Source: Zoroaster sp. YZ-2022 (Eukaryota > Echinodermata > Asteroidea > Forcipulatida > Zoroasteridae). Taken from it: 64,000 nt of DNA. The notes beneath the pieces were generated by a model. That model was not told where the DNA came from, did not search any database, and saw only the letters and a list, made by a program, of their open reading frames with translations. The translations under genes and the position numbers were made by a program. The stretch spans positions 30,656,288 through 30,720,287 of the forward strand of contig CM055833.1 in NCBI GenBank assembly GCA_029582265.1. The letters are read 5' to 3'. Below are positions 25,356 through 37,900 of the stretch, piece by piece. Within the stretch, counting starts at the first letter, position 1. Every line of letters begins with the position of its first letter.

Positions 25356-27289
25356 CTTGTGAAAGGTTCAGATTATTTTATTGTGTCTTTAACGAGAAAA
25401 TAATGAAAATGCATTCAGATTTCTCATATTTATTCTAATAAGGAACAAAGGAAAGAGTACTTTTTCCTAAATTCGAACTGGAATTAATTCTAGGGAAGAT
25501 TCATATATTATAAGCTTTACACCAAGTAAGTTTCACAATATAATTTGACAATTTGTGGTTTACTTTTGAATTCCCACTCCTATGCCTATAACACAAAACA
25601 TTATAAGGTGTACTGCATACGTTCAACCAATTTTCCGATCAAATTTCTTTGGACAAATTTACGGCCGTTAGCCTTCCCCTAACTCTTACACCTGAGCGCT
25701 ATGTCCCCACAATGTCTGTCTCCGTTAGAAACTGGATCTGACTTGCGTTTAAAGGGACTGTACATACCATTAGTAAAATGTCTGCAACTTCATCCATAGT
25801 TGATAAGAATCAAGGGATAGGTGCAGAAACCAACAGGTGAAAGTTTCAAGCTTTTTTCACTGTGACATTAATGAGAAAACAGTGAAAATGCATTTAGGTT
25901 CGTATGCATTCTAATGTGGAAAACCCAATCGCGGCCGCTAGCCATTTCAAAATTGTGATTTCACGTTTTCTCCAAAAACGAAAGCATGTCAGATGGTATC
26001 ATATCTCAGGATGTTTGGTACCGTCACCAACTAATTCACGCAAGTTTTTAGTTTATAAATCAATAATTTTGTAATCGGGTTAGTACCAAAGGTTTACATT
26101 TCCTCTGAAGGGGTTTCGTCGAATGTGTAGTTATTAAACCCTATCCGGGTATAGACTGATGATTATATAAAGCTCCTTTCCCATTTTGGACCATATTTAC
26201 GATCAGATATGTATTTTAAGAAAACAAATTGGGAATTTGAAGACTTCGGAGATATTGTTTCTCAACACACAAACACATTTTAAGTAGGCATGAAATGGCG
26301 AGAAATTCGCATAATATATTAAATTATAATAATCAACCCTTTTTTTTCCTTCTTTTTTTCTACAGAACAAAGACACATAAGCAAATCGAGGCTGGCACTG
26401 AAATAGACTGGCGCCTTTATGTATCAAGAATATTACTCAAGCATTTCAGTAAGCATTTATCATTGTATAAAAATGAATACTAAAAAGTAGTAATTAGAGA
26501 AAGGTAAAGACATTGATCACTTCGCAGCCATGTTGTTTTCCCCATAACAAGAATATATTACCAAACCGAGGCCGGAATGAAAATAGGCTGTAGTGATAAT
26601 CAGCACCATAATAGAACCTGTGTATACTGGGAATCTGACGAAGAGGGTTGCTGTGTGATAAAGTCTATTTTCCCACACACACCTACTACTAATGTTTTAC
26701 TTCCACCATGCAAACTTAAAGTAAAAACTTATGCAAATCTCATTCAAATACCCGACACGGTTGATATTTCAGCACAACTGTGTACTGTACAAAAGAATTA
26801 TGGGATGAACTTAAATTTAGCATTAACACCTCGTTGTTCGTATAGACAAGCTTCACCAAGGCTTGGTGAAATAAGTGAGTATAAAGCACAACAATGAATT
26901 ATAAAACAAAACTGTTTTGATGCATTTTCTAAGACATTAAAATGTGGTTTGAAAATAATACAGATGCGAAAAACCTATTCCTACAAGATGGCTATCCATG
27001 AGCAGTAAAATGCTGCCCTCAGCGTTCAGGATATTCTTAAATGGTAACCACAGTCAAACCATAATGTATTGAGTATTGAAACTGTGTCCTAAATAAACCA
27101 TACATGCACGTATATGAAATGATTACCCCGTGCTTCGTTACACATGTTAGTGTCCATGCGGCAATTTTTGGCCTCAAACACTGCACCGTGAAAAATAATT
27201 TTCATAATGGTCCACATCCTTAATGGAATGTGCACAATGTCCAGCCCTTGCATAAAGGTAGGCCTACCTTGCAAATACCGAGATGTTCA

Positions 27290-27392
27290 AATTACACCGG
27301 TGGTGTCAACTTTATTCTTCCATATAGTTCGTATTGGTCAATATGAACACCAATCCTGCAATTTTAAACATCCCAGTTTTTGTAGTGTATAG
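27290..27392. mobile_element. Short MITE-like repeat (GGTGTT family), copy B
   Basis: ACACCGGTGGTGTCAAC, then ATTGGTCAATATGAACACCA, then TTTTTGTAGTGTA. Same order of motifs as copies near 15230, 36295 and 61388. Confidence 0.45.
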
Positions 27393-28381
27393 AATTGGTC
27401 ATTAAAAAAAATAACAAACTGGTCAAATCTTAATGTAAAACTCACTTGGTGTAAAGCTGACGATGGTGTTAATCTTGATGGGTGAAAAGCTTATCGGAAA
27501 TAGAACTCTTTTCCAAAAAAATAAAATGAATATAAAACATCCGTATGATTTCCCACCAGGCAAAAGCATGTGTATGCTTATGTGCATTTTGTACTTCTTC
27601 ACATAACATCAATAATTTGTTAAATTTTCAGATAAATATACACATTTGAAATGTAAAGTTTAGTGCCTTATTAAAAAAAGTTTTTTTCTGCCGATACCTC
27701 AAAATATCAGTTATTCAGACTGTCATAGACCAGTGTATTGAAACGTATAGGCACTTATCATACTTAGGCGTCAGACTAAAATACCCGATGGTACCTGTAA
27801 TTATTTTAAACCGGGCTGTGATGTAAAACATAAAAGACCTGAATGGTTAACGTATCCTGATTATAAATTATCTTATAATAATCATAACAATCAAATGATA
27901 ATTACATAATATTAGAGAAGGGTAAATACCTCTATCACTCCGCAGACATGTTTTCTCCAAAACAAAAACACATTGATTGCAATCATTGCAATCGAAGGTC
28001 CTTGTATTCAATGATAATATCTGGGCTGTTTTACAATTCGTTCATGTCACGCACATCAATTAAGGACAACAATTATAACAAATGAATTTTGTAAAATCAA
28101 ATGTTATGGGATCGAAACAATAATTGTAATGAAATTCAATAAAAGTGTTGAATTTGATTCCAGACGTGCATACTTTAAAGATCGGTTTTACAGATCAAAA
28201 CAATATATGATTAGGATAAATTATTGAATAATTATCAAATAACTACTTTAGAAGTATAGTTACTGCCAGTGGTTTTGGACACTTGTAAATTTAAGTAATT
28301 ATTTTCAACATAAACTGTCTCGTGTAATAAAAAGGGGAGTTTATTATTTAAAAACAAAAAGAGTTTTGAAGATGCACTTAC

Positions 28382-28449
28382 CATGTTGACCTCAGAAATA
28401 CTGTTTATGGAAATTACTTCTATCTCGATACCAACGTTAATGGAAGGTC
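28382..28449 (-). CDS. GABRB: GABA-A receptor beta-type subunit, coding exon 3 (68 bp)
   Basis: The exon has an acceptor TTTGTAG and a donor ATG|GTAAGT and is exactly 68 bp, the length of the equivalent exon in vertebrate GABA-A receptor genes. It encodes GPSINVGIEIEVISINSIS followed by EVNM. This matches the beta-subunit pattern GPPVxVGMxIxIASIxxVSEVNM. It contributes strands beta1/beta2 of the ligand-binding domain. The preceding intron (28450-30211, 1,762 bp) and the following intron (2886-28381, about 25.5 kb) are both phase-compatible with their neighbours. Confidence 0.95.
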
Positions 28450-30211
28450 CTACAAACAAACATAATAGGCATTGGTGGCCGTTAAACAAACTAAGTGTAT
28501 TTCTGTTAGACAGTATTCCCAAATGGGTTAGCTTAATAAGTCGTCAATTTTCCATGTTTATGCAAGGGACTCTAAAATATCCCGTGTAAGAATTGATCCA
28601 GTAAATGGGGTCTGTAGGTGCCAGACTTCTTCGTTCGGATTAGACTTACTCAGAAACACGGTTAGAAAGAATCCGACGGACATTGAAACTGGATCAGAAA
28701 GAGTAAGTGTGATAAATGTCTGGATCAGTTTGATCCTAATATGAGTGTGGCATCGGCGGATCTGGGCCAATTTGGACATTGGAGTTTTAAGAGTGTAGTG
28801 TATAACAGATACTGTAGCATGTTTGATTAAACGTAAGGTATAATGATTGGTAATTTAAAAAAAACAATGGTTGTAATGTAACACATATGTAGTGTAAAGC
28901 TAGTGATACTACAAATCTCTCCTGGAGATCATTTTGTCAGAGGTGCTCACATTTTTTAGAAAGATAAAATGATTTCCAGTTCGAATTTAAGAAAAAGTAC
29001 TTTTTCCTAAATTCTAAATTAGAATGAATACACAATAAATTTGAATACATTATTCACTATTCTCCCAATAATGATACAGCGTAATAAGCTGAACATTTAA
29101 CAGGTTGGTTTTCAGATGATATATTGATTCAAGGAGAGTAAGTATATACCCATTAAAGCAGTTTTGCCAACATTACCAAGGGTGCACCTTCCCTCTCAAA
29201 AAAGAAAAAACATGCTATACGCATTTTGTTACATCTCTATGTTTATTTGTAGGCATACACTTTAGCATTGGTGGATAGAAAGGGGCGGGGCAAAGGGGAC
29301 ATGTGCATGTAAACGCATCATTAGTGTGTGTGTGTCTCCCCCAACCTCTATTTACGCGTACCCTCCCCCTCCATTTTGTTGTCAGCATGAGTCCAACCTT
29401 GACTGTGGAAGGTAAATCTTGAAAAAAGTGCGATTCATGATACTTGCATGTGTGTTCCTTTAATGCCTTTTTTTAATCATCAATACTCATTTGACAACAT
29501 GTTGTAATAGAATGCAATGTGCTTCCTTGGTTTATCAAGTGATTGTGTCCCGTTCCATAATGCAGATGATTTGATTATTTTGGCCGATAACTTGGAACTA
29601 CCAGGTGTTTTTTTCTACGAGGGTTTAATAATAGCTAAGAATCTGATGTACTTGTGAAATATGAGATAAGAAATCGGTTTGAACAAGAATGAAATATTAA
29701 TTGATGGACTTATTGCGTTGGGGATATTGAACGCTCGATAATGAAGCATCCAAATACCACAATGAAGGTCTTTATTATATTAGATTGCTTTGATATCTTA
29801 TCTGTAAATACATGTTGCTATACAATAACAAACCGTTCCCTAATTATGTTGTTTAATGTTAATTATGCTTACTTTAGCCTTGGTATATTTATTAAACTTA
29901 ATTTGGCATTGACGTGTTGATATTCGTCACGTGCAAGGGGTTGTCCATTTTATTGTATGCGTTATCATAATCGTTCGATAACAATTTTATGAAAATTGAT
30001 CAGTGTGTTGCAAATTCATTAATATCGCTTGACCTTGTGTGCTATATTGGGATTCCCGGTCTTTGATCGAAATATAGCTGCATTAACATAAAGATATAAT
30101 TGAAGGTATAATTGGAGTTATAGTAGATGTTGTTCTCCATTCAATGCCATGAAATATTAGTTATTAAGAGACAATATTTTCAAACTATTTCAACTATTTA
30201 GTATAACCTAC
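28450..30211 (-). other. Beta-subunit intron 2
   Basis: Intron of 1,762 bp with a clear donor (GTAGGT) and acceptor (TTTGTAG). It contains a copy of the dispersed family near 28860-28960 (GTGTAAAGCTAGTGATAC, then ATCATTTTGTCAGAGGTGC) and a partial end near 29140-29190. The rest is AT-rich with no coding signal. Confidence 0.85.
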
Positions 30212-30309
30212 CTCCAAAACGGGGCCGGAGCCGGATATCGTACCCTTCTGTCATATGTTTGATGGCGGCCGATATATTATCAGACATTCCGGTGTAGTTC
30301 TCCACCATG
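30212..30309 (-). CDS. GABRB: GABA-A receptor beta-type subunit, coding exon 2 (mature N-terminus)
   Basis: This 98-bp exon lies between an acceptor (TTACTAG, preceded by a TA-rich tract) and a donor (GGAG|GTAGGT). It encodes the mature N-terminus: sequons NYT and NIS, then the helix-like segment ISAAIKHMTEG and the hallmark YDIRLRPRFGG. Vertebrate beta subunits have GYDIRLRPDFGG at the same place. The segment forms the N-terminal alpha helix and the start of the extracellular beta sandwich of Cys-loop receptors. The exon starts in phase 2 and ends in phase 1, as in vertebrate GABA-A genes. The motif YDIRLRP is diagnostic for the beta class within the family. Confidence 0.93.
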
Positions 30310-30329
30310 CTAGTAATAGATTGAGAAAC

Positions 30330-30362
<33 letters not shown>

Positions 30363-30523
30363 TAGGTTACACCCATGCACCGAATCACACAACAAATATA
30401 CTACATGTTCAACGTACACGTACACATGCATCACTGTTTAATATAGCGTGTATATAGGGTGTATATAGGGTGGTTCGTCAGCAGAAAACAGCAAACAAAC
30501 CACATGAATGTAAAACGGCTTAC
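30310..30523 (-). other. Beta-subunit intron 1 with TA microsatellite
   Basis: Short 214-bp intron between the signal-peptide exon and exon 2 (donor GTAAGC, acceptor TTACTAG). A TA tract (about 30329-30365) sits just upstream of the acceptor in transcript direction, where a polypyrimidine tract is normally expected. The repeat length could therefore affect splicing; this last point is inference. Confidence 0.8.
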
Positions 30524-30621
30524 CTGCAATTTCCAACATCCAAAACGTGTACAAAAAGCAAAAAGATACTCCATAATTCCACAAATGCCGTCACAAGTAA
30601 ATTCATGCTGATAAACACCAT
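30524..30621 (-). CDS. GABRB: GABA-A receptor beta-type subunit, coding exon 1 (signal peptide)
   Basis: This exon encodes 32 residues plus two bases of a split codon. It begins MVFISMNLLVTAF, runs through a leucine/phenylalanine-rich stretch (WSIFLLFVHVL) and ends DVGNC, which is a typical secretory signal peptide. It ends AG before a GTAAGC donor (phase 2). The first base of exon 2 completes a serine codon. An in-frame TGA lies upstream (near 30670 on this strand), so translation should begin at the ATG at 30621 or at the second ATG at 30606. The signal would direct the subunit to the endoplasmic reticulum for assembly into a plasma-membrane pentameric chloride channel. The exon is too short to be identified alone; the assignment rests on in-phase joining to exon 2 and on position. 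The transcription start is not resolved. Confidence 0.8.
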
Positions 30622-30649
30622 ATTACTGGAGTGCAGATGATGCTCCACC

Positions 30650-30960
30650 TTATAGTACCGGTGTATTCGATCATATCAAAGTGGCGCGAACCTCACTAAT
30701 AGTAATACACAGCGCGTGCAGCTCAGAAATACAAATTTCTCCCCCGTACCGCGAAACGTATTGCATGTGTTGTGGGTAATAGGACAAGCAGCTCAGGGTG
30801 GCGCAGTGCGCATGTCTGCAACAACTTCCATCTGAACTGGTCCAGATTTTAGACCGAGAGGCGAGTGGTTTTTCACGGAGGCATACACGTAATACAGCGT
30901 ACTTGACTAATACCATGCGCTTGTGTTTCAGGGATGGTTTTCACCAATTTTATGGCGGTG
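30650..30960 (-). promoter_or_regulatory. Candidate promoter/5' region of the beta gene
   Basis: CpG-containing stretch immediately upstream of beta exon 1, with ATGCGCACTGCGCC (minus strand, near 30806) resembling NRF-1-like half-sites and ACTATAAGGTGG about 30 bp before the ATG. The surrounding DNA is far more AT-rich. The transcription start is unknown and the motifs are weak on their own. Confidence 0.35.
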
Positions 30961-31786
30961 TTGTGGTTTCATTAACAAATATGACTCCTGCGCCATTAGC
31001 GTGTTTTCCGGTTGGATTGGTTTGGTAACGTGCCCTCTTCGTCTGGAGAGGCTATCGTGTGTGGATAGGAGGCCGTGCATTATCGGCAGGGTTTTCCACT
31101 GTTGCACGAGCTCTTCCGGAAAGATATTTTCCCTCTAAATGCAAGTCAGTCATCGCCAGATAAATTGTGTTTTAATTTCGCAAACGATTTGTTGCGCAAG
31201 TGAGCGTTCTTCATGCAGTTATTCTAACAATTACCTATGTATACCCCACTGATAAAATAATGTAGGCATGACTGTTTCATCACACGAGAGCGTGCAAAAT
31301 GCTTTTCATTTATAATATTTTGTTTTGATTTGTGACATTCGTGGAATTTCAGATGAAATATTTTAAGAAGCTGATGGTTTAAAAAAATTATTGATTTTTT
31401 ATCGATTTTATTGAATATAAATCAAATCTGTAAATAAAATAGCCGTAGAGACATCTCAGCGCAAATAAAAAAGGAATAGGGCCTAGATTTATTCATCAAG
31501 TGTAAAACCTTTTAGATACATTCTCAATTTTTTTTCTCCGACATACACAAGTCTGACCAAGCGAAAACTCAACGAAAACTGATGTTTTCTTATGCGATTT
31601 TGGCGTAAATAGAAGCTTTTCAAGGTCCTGTCAATACACAGACCAAATGTAAAAAGTACCCAAGTGGAATCAAGCTACAAATTATACGATATGGATAAAT
31701 GACGTATCAAACGTCATCACATACCAAAGGTGTTAAATGCGATTTTGCTTTCACATTTACTGGCATAACGACAAAATATTAAATGT

Positions 31787-32040
31787 CTGGGTCATTCCAC
31801 CAGGTTGGGGGCAAGCTTTGTGACATGTTGTCTTTGTTACGTAGGTAGATGTACCATTCATTATCCTTATTATGAGTGCACATTCTTGGGTCATTCCACC
31901 AGATTGGGGCAAGCTTTGTGACATGCATGTGTCCTTGTTACGTAGGTAGATGTACCATTCATTATCCTTATTCTTAATAAACGATAACAAGGGACACCTA
32001 TAGGCCTATCACAAAGCTTGCCCAAACCCGGTGGAATGAT
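31787..32040. repeat. Foldback repeat with two direct and one inverted copies
   Basis: GGGTCATTCCACCAGGTTGG then GCAAGCTTTGTGACATG occurs at 31788. It recurs at 31888, with the following GTTACGTAGGTAGATGTACC block. It appears inverted at 31986-32040 (AACAAGGGACA...CACAAAGCTTGCCCAAACCC, GGTGGAATGA). The second direct copy and the inverted copy could form a stem of about 45 bp. Probably a MITE with a duplicated arm. Confidence 0.8.
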
Positions 32041-34829
32041 CTACATCCATTTTTGCTTGAGTAAATTAGATCACTGGATTAAGTGGCATTAATGGGTCAA
32101 AATAAATGACCCTTATTAGCTTTTATCCAAATTATTAGAATAAACACAGATGTATGTCTCATTGCATTTTTCAAAATTGTATGTATGGGTTCACAAAAGC
32201 CTCAGCGATGTATCATAGTCAAAAATCCATTTATTTAATTGGGGTTGTTATTGTCTGAGCGGGGGTCGTTTTCGTTATGTACCTTTTCTAATTACAAGCA
32301 AGAAACGCCAGCAAGAACCGTCTATGATTTGTGGACGGGGACCAGTAATGTGGCCGGGGACCACCGAGTAATGAAAATCAAAGAACTGCATGGCAATATT
32401 TGCTATGACTGATGGCCTCTGCTTTCAGGCAAATCAGATTATGGGTTATCTCGTTCAATCGAGTGCTGGGCTGCACTCGGGAGAACGGGGCCTGTTGAAA
32501 TTAGGCCTATATTCCCGTGTGGTTTCGCTATAGATTCCCGCGCTTTTTGCCTTATCTCATGTCTTAATAGAAGCAAGACAAGCAAATCTGGTTTAGACTG
32601 GAGAACCCGTGAGGACCCTCCTCTCCCATCGGCATGGTCATCAAATGTTTGAACGCTATGTTGTTTGCTGTCATTCAATTATGTACCTTTTAGACTTAGT
32701 TTTTTGTTACAGAATATCTAAGTCTGACTTAAACCTTCACAATGTTCAAGTCTGTCTATGTTTCAGTAAACATGCACAGATTACCCAATGTTAGCATGCA
32801 TCAAGATGTGGAAAGAAATACCATTTTAGTCTTCACAATAGTATTAATAGACGATAGGATCTATGTTGAAAGCACCATGACGGATTTTATTTCCAATCAA
32901 TACATAATTTAGAGCCATTAATTTCGAATCTTAACTACTCATCCGATGTGCATCAACACTCTGGCTATGCCGTTCCTTTGTTATTCTTGTGTATAGGATT
33001 TTTTGTATAGTGGTAAACTCATTATCCACTTGAATGATCAGCTTAAAGCTTCCTTCGACGGGTCGGGACGAGACTACATCTAACAAGAGAAAATTTCCTA
33101 AGACAGGTATTTCAGTGGTGGGACCATCAAATGCCAACTATTTCTAAGGATAAGGAAAAGACGCTTTATCCTGTCCGATATCGTCTGGATTTAATGCATC
33201 CGTTGAATGACAACCAATCCCACAACATTTATCTGTACCTCTGTTCTATACCGGAACGATTTAAATCAAATCCCATATTAAAGCGAATAGGTTGCATCGG
33301 GTGTGCATTAGTAGACTTATGACATTTCGTATAATGTACGCACGTAACGATCTTCTTTGGAAACTAGGGCATCGACCACTAGAATAATGAAGTTTATTAA
33401 ATTAGGGAAGCGCTACCGGCAGTGACGTACCTGCGGCAAAAATATAAGTCTCCATTTGAATTAAGCATGTATATATATCCCTTTAAGTTACAAGATGTTT
33501 AGAAATCACACCCAAGGATTGGTGTTTCTTTGCTGTATTTGTGGTAATCCCTTAATAGCAAATAGCATTTCTTAGCACTATTGTAGTTACGCCATGGTAT
33601 GGAATGCGGGCAGGCTGGGCGACAGCGTCGAAATCAGGAAGAGAAAAACGCCGTAGCCTGGGTTCCTGAGCTTGTTCCGTGAAGTGACAAACCCGGAGGC
33701 CCTTTTACCCGGTCTAAGGCTTTCAAGTTTCCTGTCGGCTTCTGTGATTCGCCAACTGGCCAGCGGGTCTGTAACCATGGTAACGGAGCAGAAAGCATCC
33801 CTTCACAGATGCAACATAGGAATTTATATGAAGCAAGTATGTGGGTTCACATTACGTAGATGAGAGAAGTAACAGAAAAACGTGATTTTGTTATGCACAT
33901 CTATTGCCATCACCTTTACTCTGTTATCTAGCTTTTATCTGCAGTACGTATACAACATGCCCAGGAGAATGATGATTGGGTCTGTAGGCATTTGTGATGT
34001 TGTCAGCTGTCTAAGACATTTAAAAAATACTTTAGAAAAACTTGTATACTCCTGGAACTAATCAATAAACGCAATCAAGATCAATTGCACCATGCCAACA
34101 TTTCGGCAATTCAAATTCACAAGGATCAGATCGTGTATGCATCATGTAAAAAATATGTAAACAAGCAACCGTGATTCAAAACAGTGCCTTGCATGGAACA
34201 GTGAGGCTGAATAATTACAGAAACACCTGGTTTACTGAAGCTAATGTACCCCCAAGAGAAGCTGGAGATACAAGAAATGTCTCCTTCACACAATGTTCAC
34301 CTGCGATGATACAATGTCCCTGCAGTACTGCTGATATTAAAATCTCTGCCTGCGCAATTGTACAATGTTTTGAAAATTGATCCTTGCGTTGCAAACAACG
34401 ATCGCCAGGTTCGCTCCGTGGTTGAGTGAAGGCTGATTCAGAGATCTGCACTTTTTGGTTGTGGATACATATTAATAGATGGAACGATAGTGATGGTTTT
34501 GTTTCACTAAGGAGATAATTTGCATAACAGTTTACACTAGCACCACAGGCATTTCTAATGTGTTTGATTTTCCTTTTTCTTTTCCCGAAGTGGTTAATTT
34601 GTACCACACACCTTCAGTAACTTAATTATGATACTTTTGTTATCTGCAATTTTGTGCTTGGATCGATAGAGTGTACTGCTTGATCATATAATATTGATCT
34701 GCTAAAGTGTAAGGAGAAATGGTCCAATCTAAAGTCCTCAACTTGTTCATTAATTGGTCACTTGTCCGTCCGTTTATTGGTCCTGTTCAAATACAACGAC
34801 GTTTACTTAAAAGGAGATAACATTGGTGA

Positions 34830-35160
34830 TCAACGAACTATTATCTCAGAACTTACTTGGTGTAAAGTCGGTACATGAAACATGATTGAAACAATCATCT
34901 TCATAAATTGTTTTATCTGAAAGATCTCACCTTAGAGAAACAAAATTGGTAAATCAAAAATTGCCTTCCGACAACTTTTTGTAAATCATAAAAACAAAGA
35001 TAACATGTTACAGTTTTTCGTCATTTCTTTAAAAAAAAACGTGTGCACCTATTGTGATAACACTTTCACAGGTTAGTTTAATTATATTTGTCTTGGTAAT
35101 AAATAGGAGGGTTGATATTAAATTAGCATACGTTACCAAATACCAATGTTGTACTGTCCC
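34830..35160. repeat. Dispersed repeat family copy
   Basis: ACTTACTTGGTGTAAAGTCG at the left, AAATTGCCTTCCGACAACTT inside, and CCAAATACCAATGTTGTACT at the right end. Confidence 0.55.
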
Positions 35161-36294
35161 GTTAAGTTGTATGCCATCTTATTGTTGATCAGTGGCATTC
35201 ATTAATGACAAAATAAGACGAACTGGTTTTGCCTGCGGCATATTGTCCACTCATGCCCGTGGAACGATTTCATTTAAAAGGGCAACATGATTTGAAGAGT
35301 GCGTTTCAAAAAACCAACACGAGCATTTAACATGATTGAAAGGCGTCTTTGTCAAGTCCCAAAGTGGCAGATTCTGAAGGAAACTAAACAAGTGCCAAGT
35401 AATGGAAGAGATAAATTTTAATCAAAATTCAAGGCGTTGCACTTTTATATTAAGAGTGCTACAGCTGTTTTCTGTATTGCAACATTTGGAAAGAAGTTGA
35501 AAGTAAACGCTTGAAAAATAATGTCCTTAGAGATGAAACGGTTTCGGCGTTCAATAAAATGATTAAAACTGCTGAAATCATCGTGTTGAAGAACATCGCG
35601 TCGATGAAAATCCATTATATTCGTGTATGTAGTTCAAGTATAGGCTATAGCCCACCAGTGTGCCCTTTCATTCCCGAGACAATAATGAAAATTATTTGTA
35701 ATAATTAATTCTATAACTAATTGGGCTACATTCTTTTAAGTTTCCACCTGGTGTTTGGCAGGCCTGTGGGGTTGGGGTCTGATTGCGATAACCCCCTCCC
35801 CCCAAAAAATAAATCAATAAATAAAAATATAAATAAAAAAATCCCCCACTGTGAGGCTGTTTTCGCTAAGGATTGTGTTGTTGCTATGGCTACTTCATCT
35901 GCCTACACCTGTCTACTTCACCTGCCTACACAACATTGCCTCTGCAGCCATGCCAATAGCCATTATCAGGTAGCCCAAACCGCCTACATCGAGCACGGTC
36001 AGAGTTCTGCTTGTCGTGCATAAATGGATAGGAAATCACGAAAATGTTGCTTGAACAGTTTTTCCTTGTGAGTTTCACTTTTTCAAAATAGCCTAGTTGA
36101 ACATTTTTCCAAAATGCCTCCCCTGCATTGTACCCGCAACGTACGGACCACTGTTCAAATCAGATTCTAGGCCTATGTCATATGAAAGAGCACGAATGGC
36201 TTTCAAACGAAACACTCAAAATTAATTTTAAATTAATGATTCAATTTAAAATATTTTTTACATGAAGTAGTTTCATAAAGTGTAGTTTCATAAA

Positions 36295-36400
36295 GTGAGG
36301 GGTTAAATAGCACATATGGTGTTTATATTGAGCGAATTGATCAGTGTGAGCACCACTTGAGTGGTTTTTAAGTGGTGCATGCTGTACTCTAGTGTCGTTT
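36295..36400. mobile_element. Short MITE-like repeat (GGTGTT family), copy C
   Basis: ATGGTGTTTATATTGAGCGA, GAGCACCACTTGAGTGG and CTAGTGTCG follow the motif order of the other copies. Confidence 0.45.
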
Positions 36401-36429
36401 GTTTCAGTGTTGGAAAACAACCTCAAAGG

Positions 36430-36910
36430 AATGGTAAAACAATTGGTAATGTTGACACAACTGCTTGTATCAGTATGTTTACTTTCTTCGAATCAAGATT
36501 TACATTAAACAACCAACCTTTGAAAGTTTTAGCGCAATGCGAAATCTACGTCATGAGAAAAGTGTGAACAAGCATGCACACTTTACACAAAAATATATGG
36601 AGCAAAAAATTGTCATCCGGCAACGAGTTGTTAATGTGCATATCTTATTCGTGTTTTTCATAAATGAGATCACTTTAGACAGAATACTTATACAGGGTGA
36701 TTGGTACGTTCCCGCTGTGTTAATTCCTAGAACTTTGTGACCAAAGTCACAGATTTTTTTCACATCAGGGTATAAGCCACAAACCTTTCTTGTCCAACGT
36801 TCTCTGGGTTAAAATAATACCAAGCCAACTACCTTTACCAATTCACATCAAGTAAGCTTTTTTAAATATAATACTTCAGTAGTTTTGTAAATCAGTTAAG
36901 TTGTAAATTC
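36430..36910 (+). repeat. Dispersed repeat family copy
   Basis: ACAATTGGTAATGTTGACAC, TTACTTTCTTCGAATCAAGA and ACATTAAACAACCAACC match the copy at 52070-52170 nearly word for word. They continue with CATCCGGCAACGAGTTG and end near TACCAATTCACATCAAGTAA. Confidence 0.65.
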
Positions 36911-37449
36911 CCTTTAAATGAAAGAGTTTAATGCTGTTGGCAATCATTTTCCTATAGCAATATGGAAATAATAATTATGAGGATTGCAAAACGGTACAAA
37001 GACAACTGTGACTGTTTGTATACGTGTGGGTATATGTCGCCAACTCGGTATCGGCACTAGTACGGCCAGATTTAATTGATCCAAGGACATACACTGTTTG
37101 GATACCCTTAATCCCTGGTTTTGCTTGCATGCTTAATAACACAGAGACTAATATCAACCCGATAACTATATATCTGTTTGTATACGTTTTATTGCTCAGT
37201 GGTCCTACGAATATAACGATGTAATGTCAGACGAAGCGTGCAGGAAGGAACACACCCATTCCCAGGTTTAAAGATATATTGCCTATGTTTTTTGACATTT
37301 TGCCGGTAATTTTTTGCTTTCATCGGGAAATTGCTTGTTAACTCGAGGAAAGGAAAATTACATTATACTCTTAAAATAATTGTTAAAAAGCATGGTTTAA
37401 TACTAAATGTGTGCCGACATAATGTACGGTGGGTCCCATGTCAAATCAT

Positions 37450-37641
37450 TCGAGTACTTAATTGCACTGGGGGGGGGGCATTGCTTTTCAGTGGGGGACC
37501 CAGGGGATATGGGTTTTTTCCCTTTTCTTTTCCTTTTCTTTTTTTGGGCAATATCGGGATTTTTCGTGGGGGGCACCTGGGGGAACTGGAAATTTGTGGG
37601 GGGAACGTGCTCCGCCCCCAGGCCCCCCGTGGCTACGCCGC
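37450..37641 (+). mobile_element. hAT-like non-autonomous element, left end missing
   Basis: Same sequence as the element at 37901-38111 but in the opposite orientation: G-run, CATTGCTTTTCAGTGGGGGA, pyrimidine-rich CCCTTTTCTTTTCC, GGGATTTTTCGTGGGGGGCA, and the right terminal repeat TGGCTACGCCGCTG. The matching left repeat CAGCGGCGTAGCC is absent. Confidence 0.7.
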
Positions 37642-37900
37642 TGCTTAATATGCAAACTTATGAAAAATAAATTGTGAAATATCCATTTTCTAAGTATTTG
37701 TTTTCCTTTCTAAAAGGAAATTGCCAACGTTGATGAAAATACACATTTTTGGAAAGGTGCCACTGAGAAAAATGGGCGATTCATCTTAAATATAAATTGG
37801 CTAATTGGTTAGCATGATAGCTATACCAGTTTGTAAACGTCTTCTACGAAGATAACGATGTAATTTCAGACGAACCATGTCTCTCAACGTCCATTCACAT

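Larger units (their letters stand above)
2886..28381 (-). other. Beta-subunit intron 3, about 25.5 kb
   Basis: Sequence between beta exons 3 and 4. No exon of another gene was recognised. It holds a SINE tail at 3630, several copies of the dispersed AAAGGGAAGGTACAACATTGG family, a tRNA-like element at 11666, a LINE-like 3' end near 12280, a SINE body near 13340-13540, a 26-bp minisatellite at 16610, GAGTC-rich DNA at 17185-17550 and a long perfect palindrome at 19319. Less repetitive, higher-GC stretches lie at about 5500-5830, 6480-6770 and 15400-15800. These could hold regulatory DNA, but I see nothing specific in them. Confidence 0.85.

Noticed and set aside
26577..26897. 106-codon plus-strand open frame in beta intron 3
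   Set aside because: Composition looks random and no family is recognisable.
34215..34607. 130-codon minus-strand open frame
   Set aside because: No recognisable domain, no codon or splice support, and it overlaps ordinary intergenic DNA.
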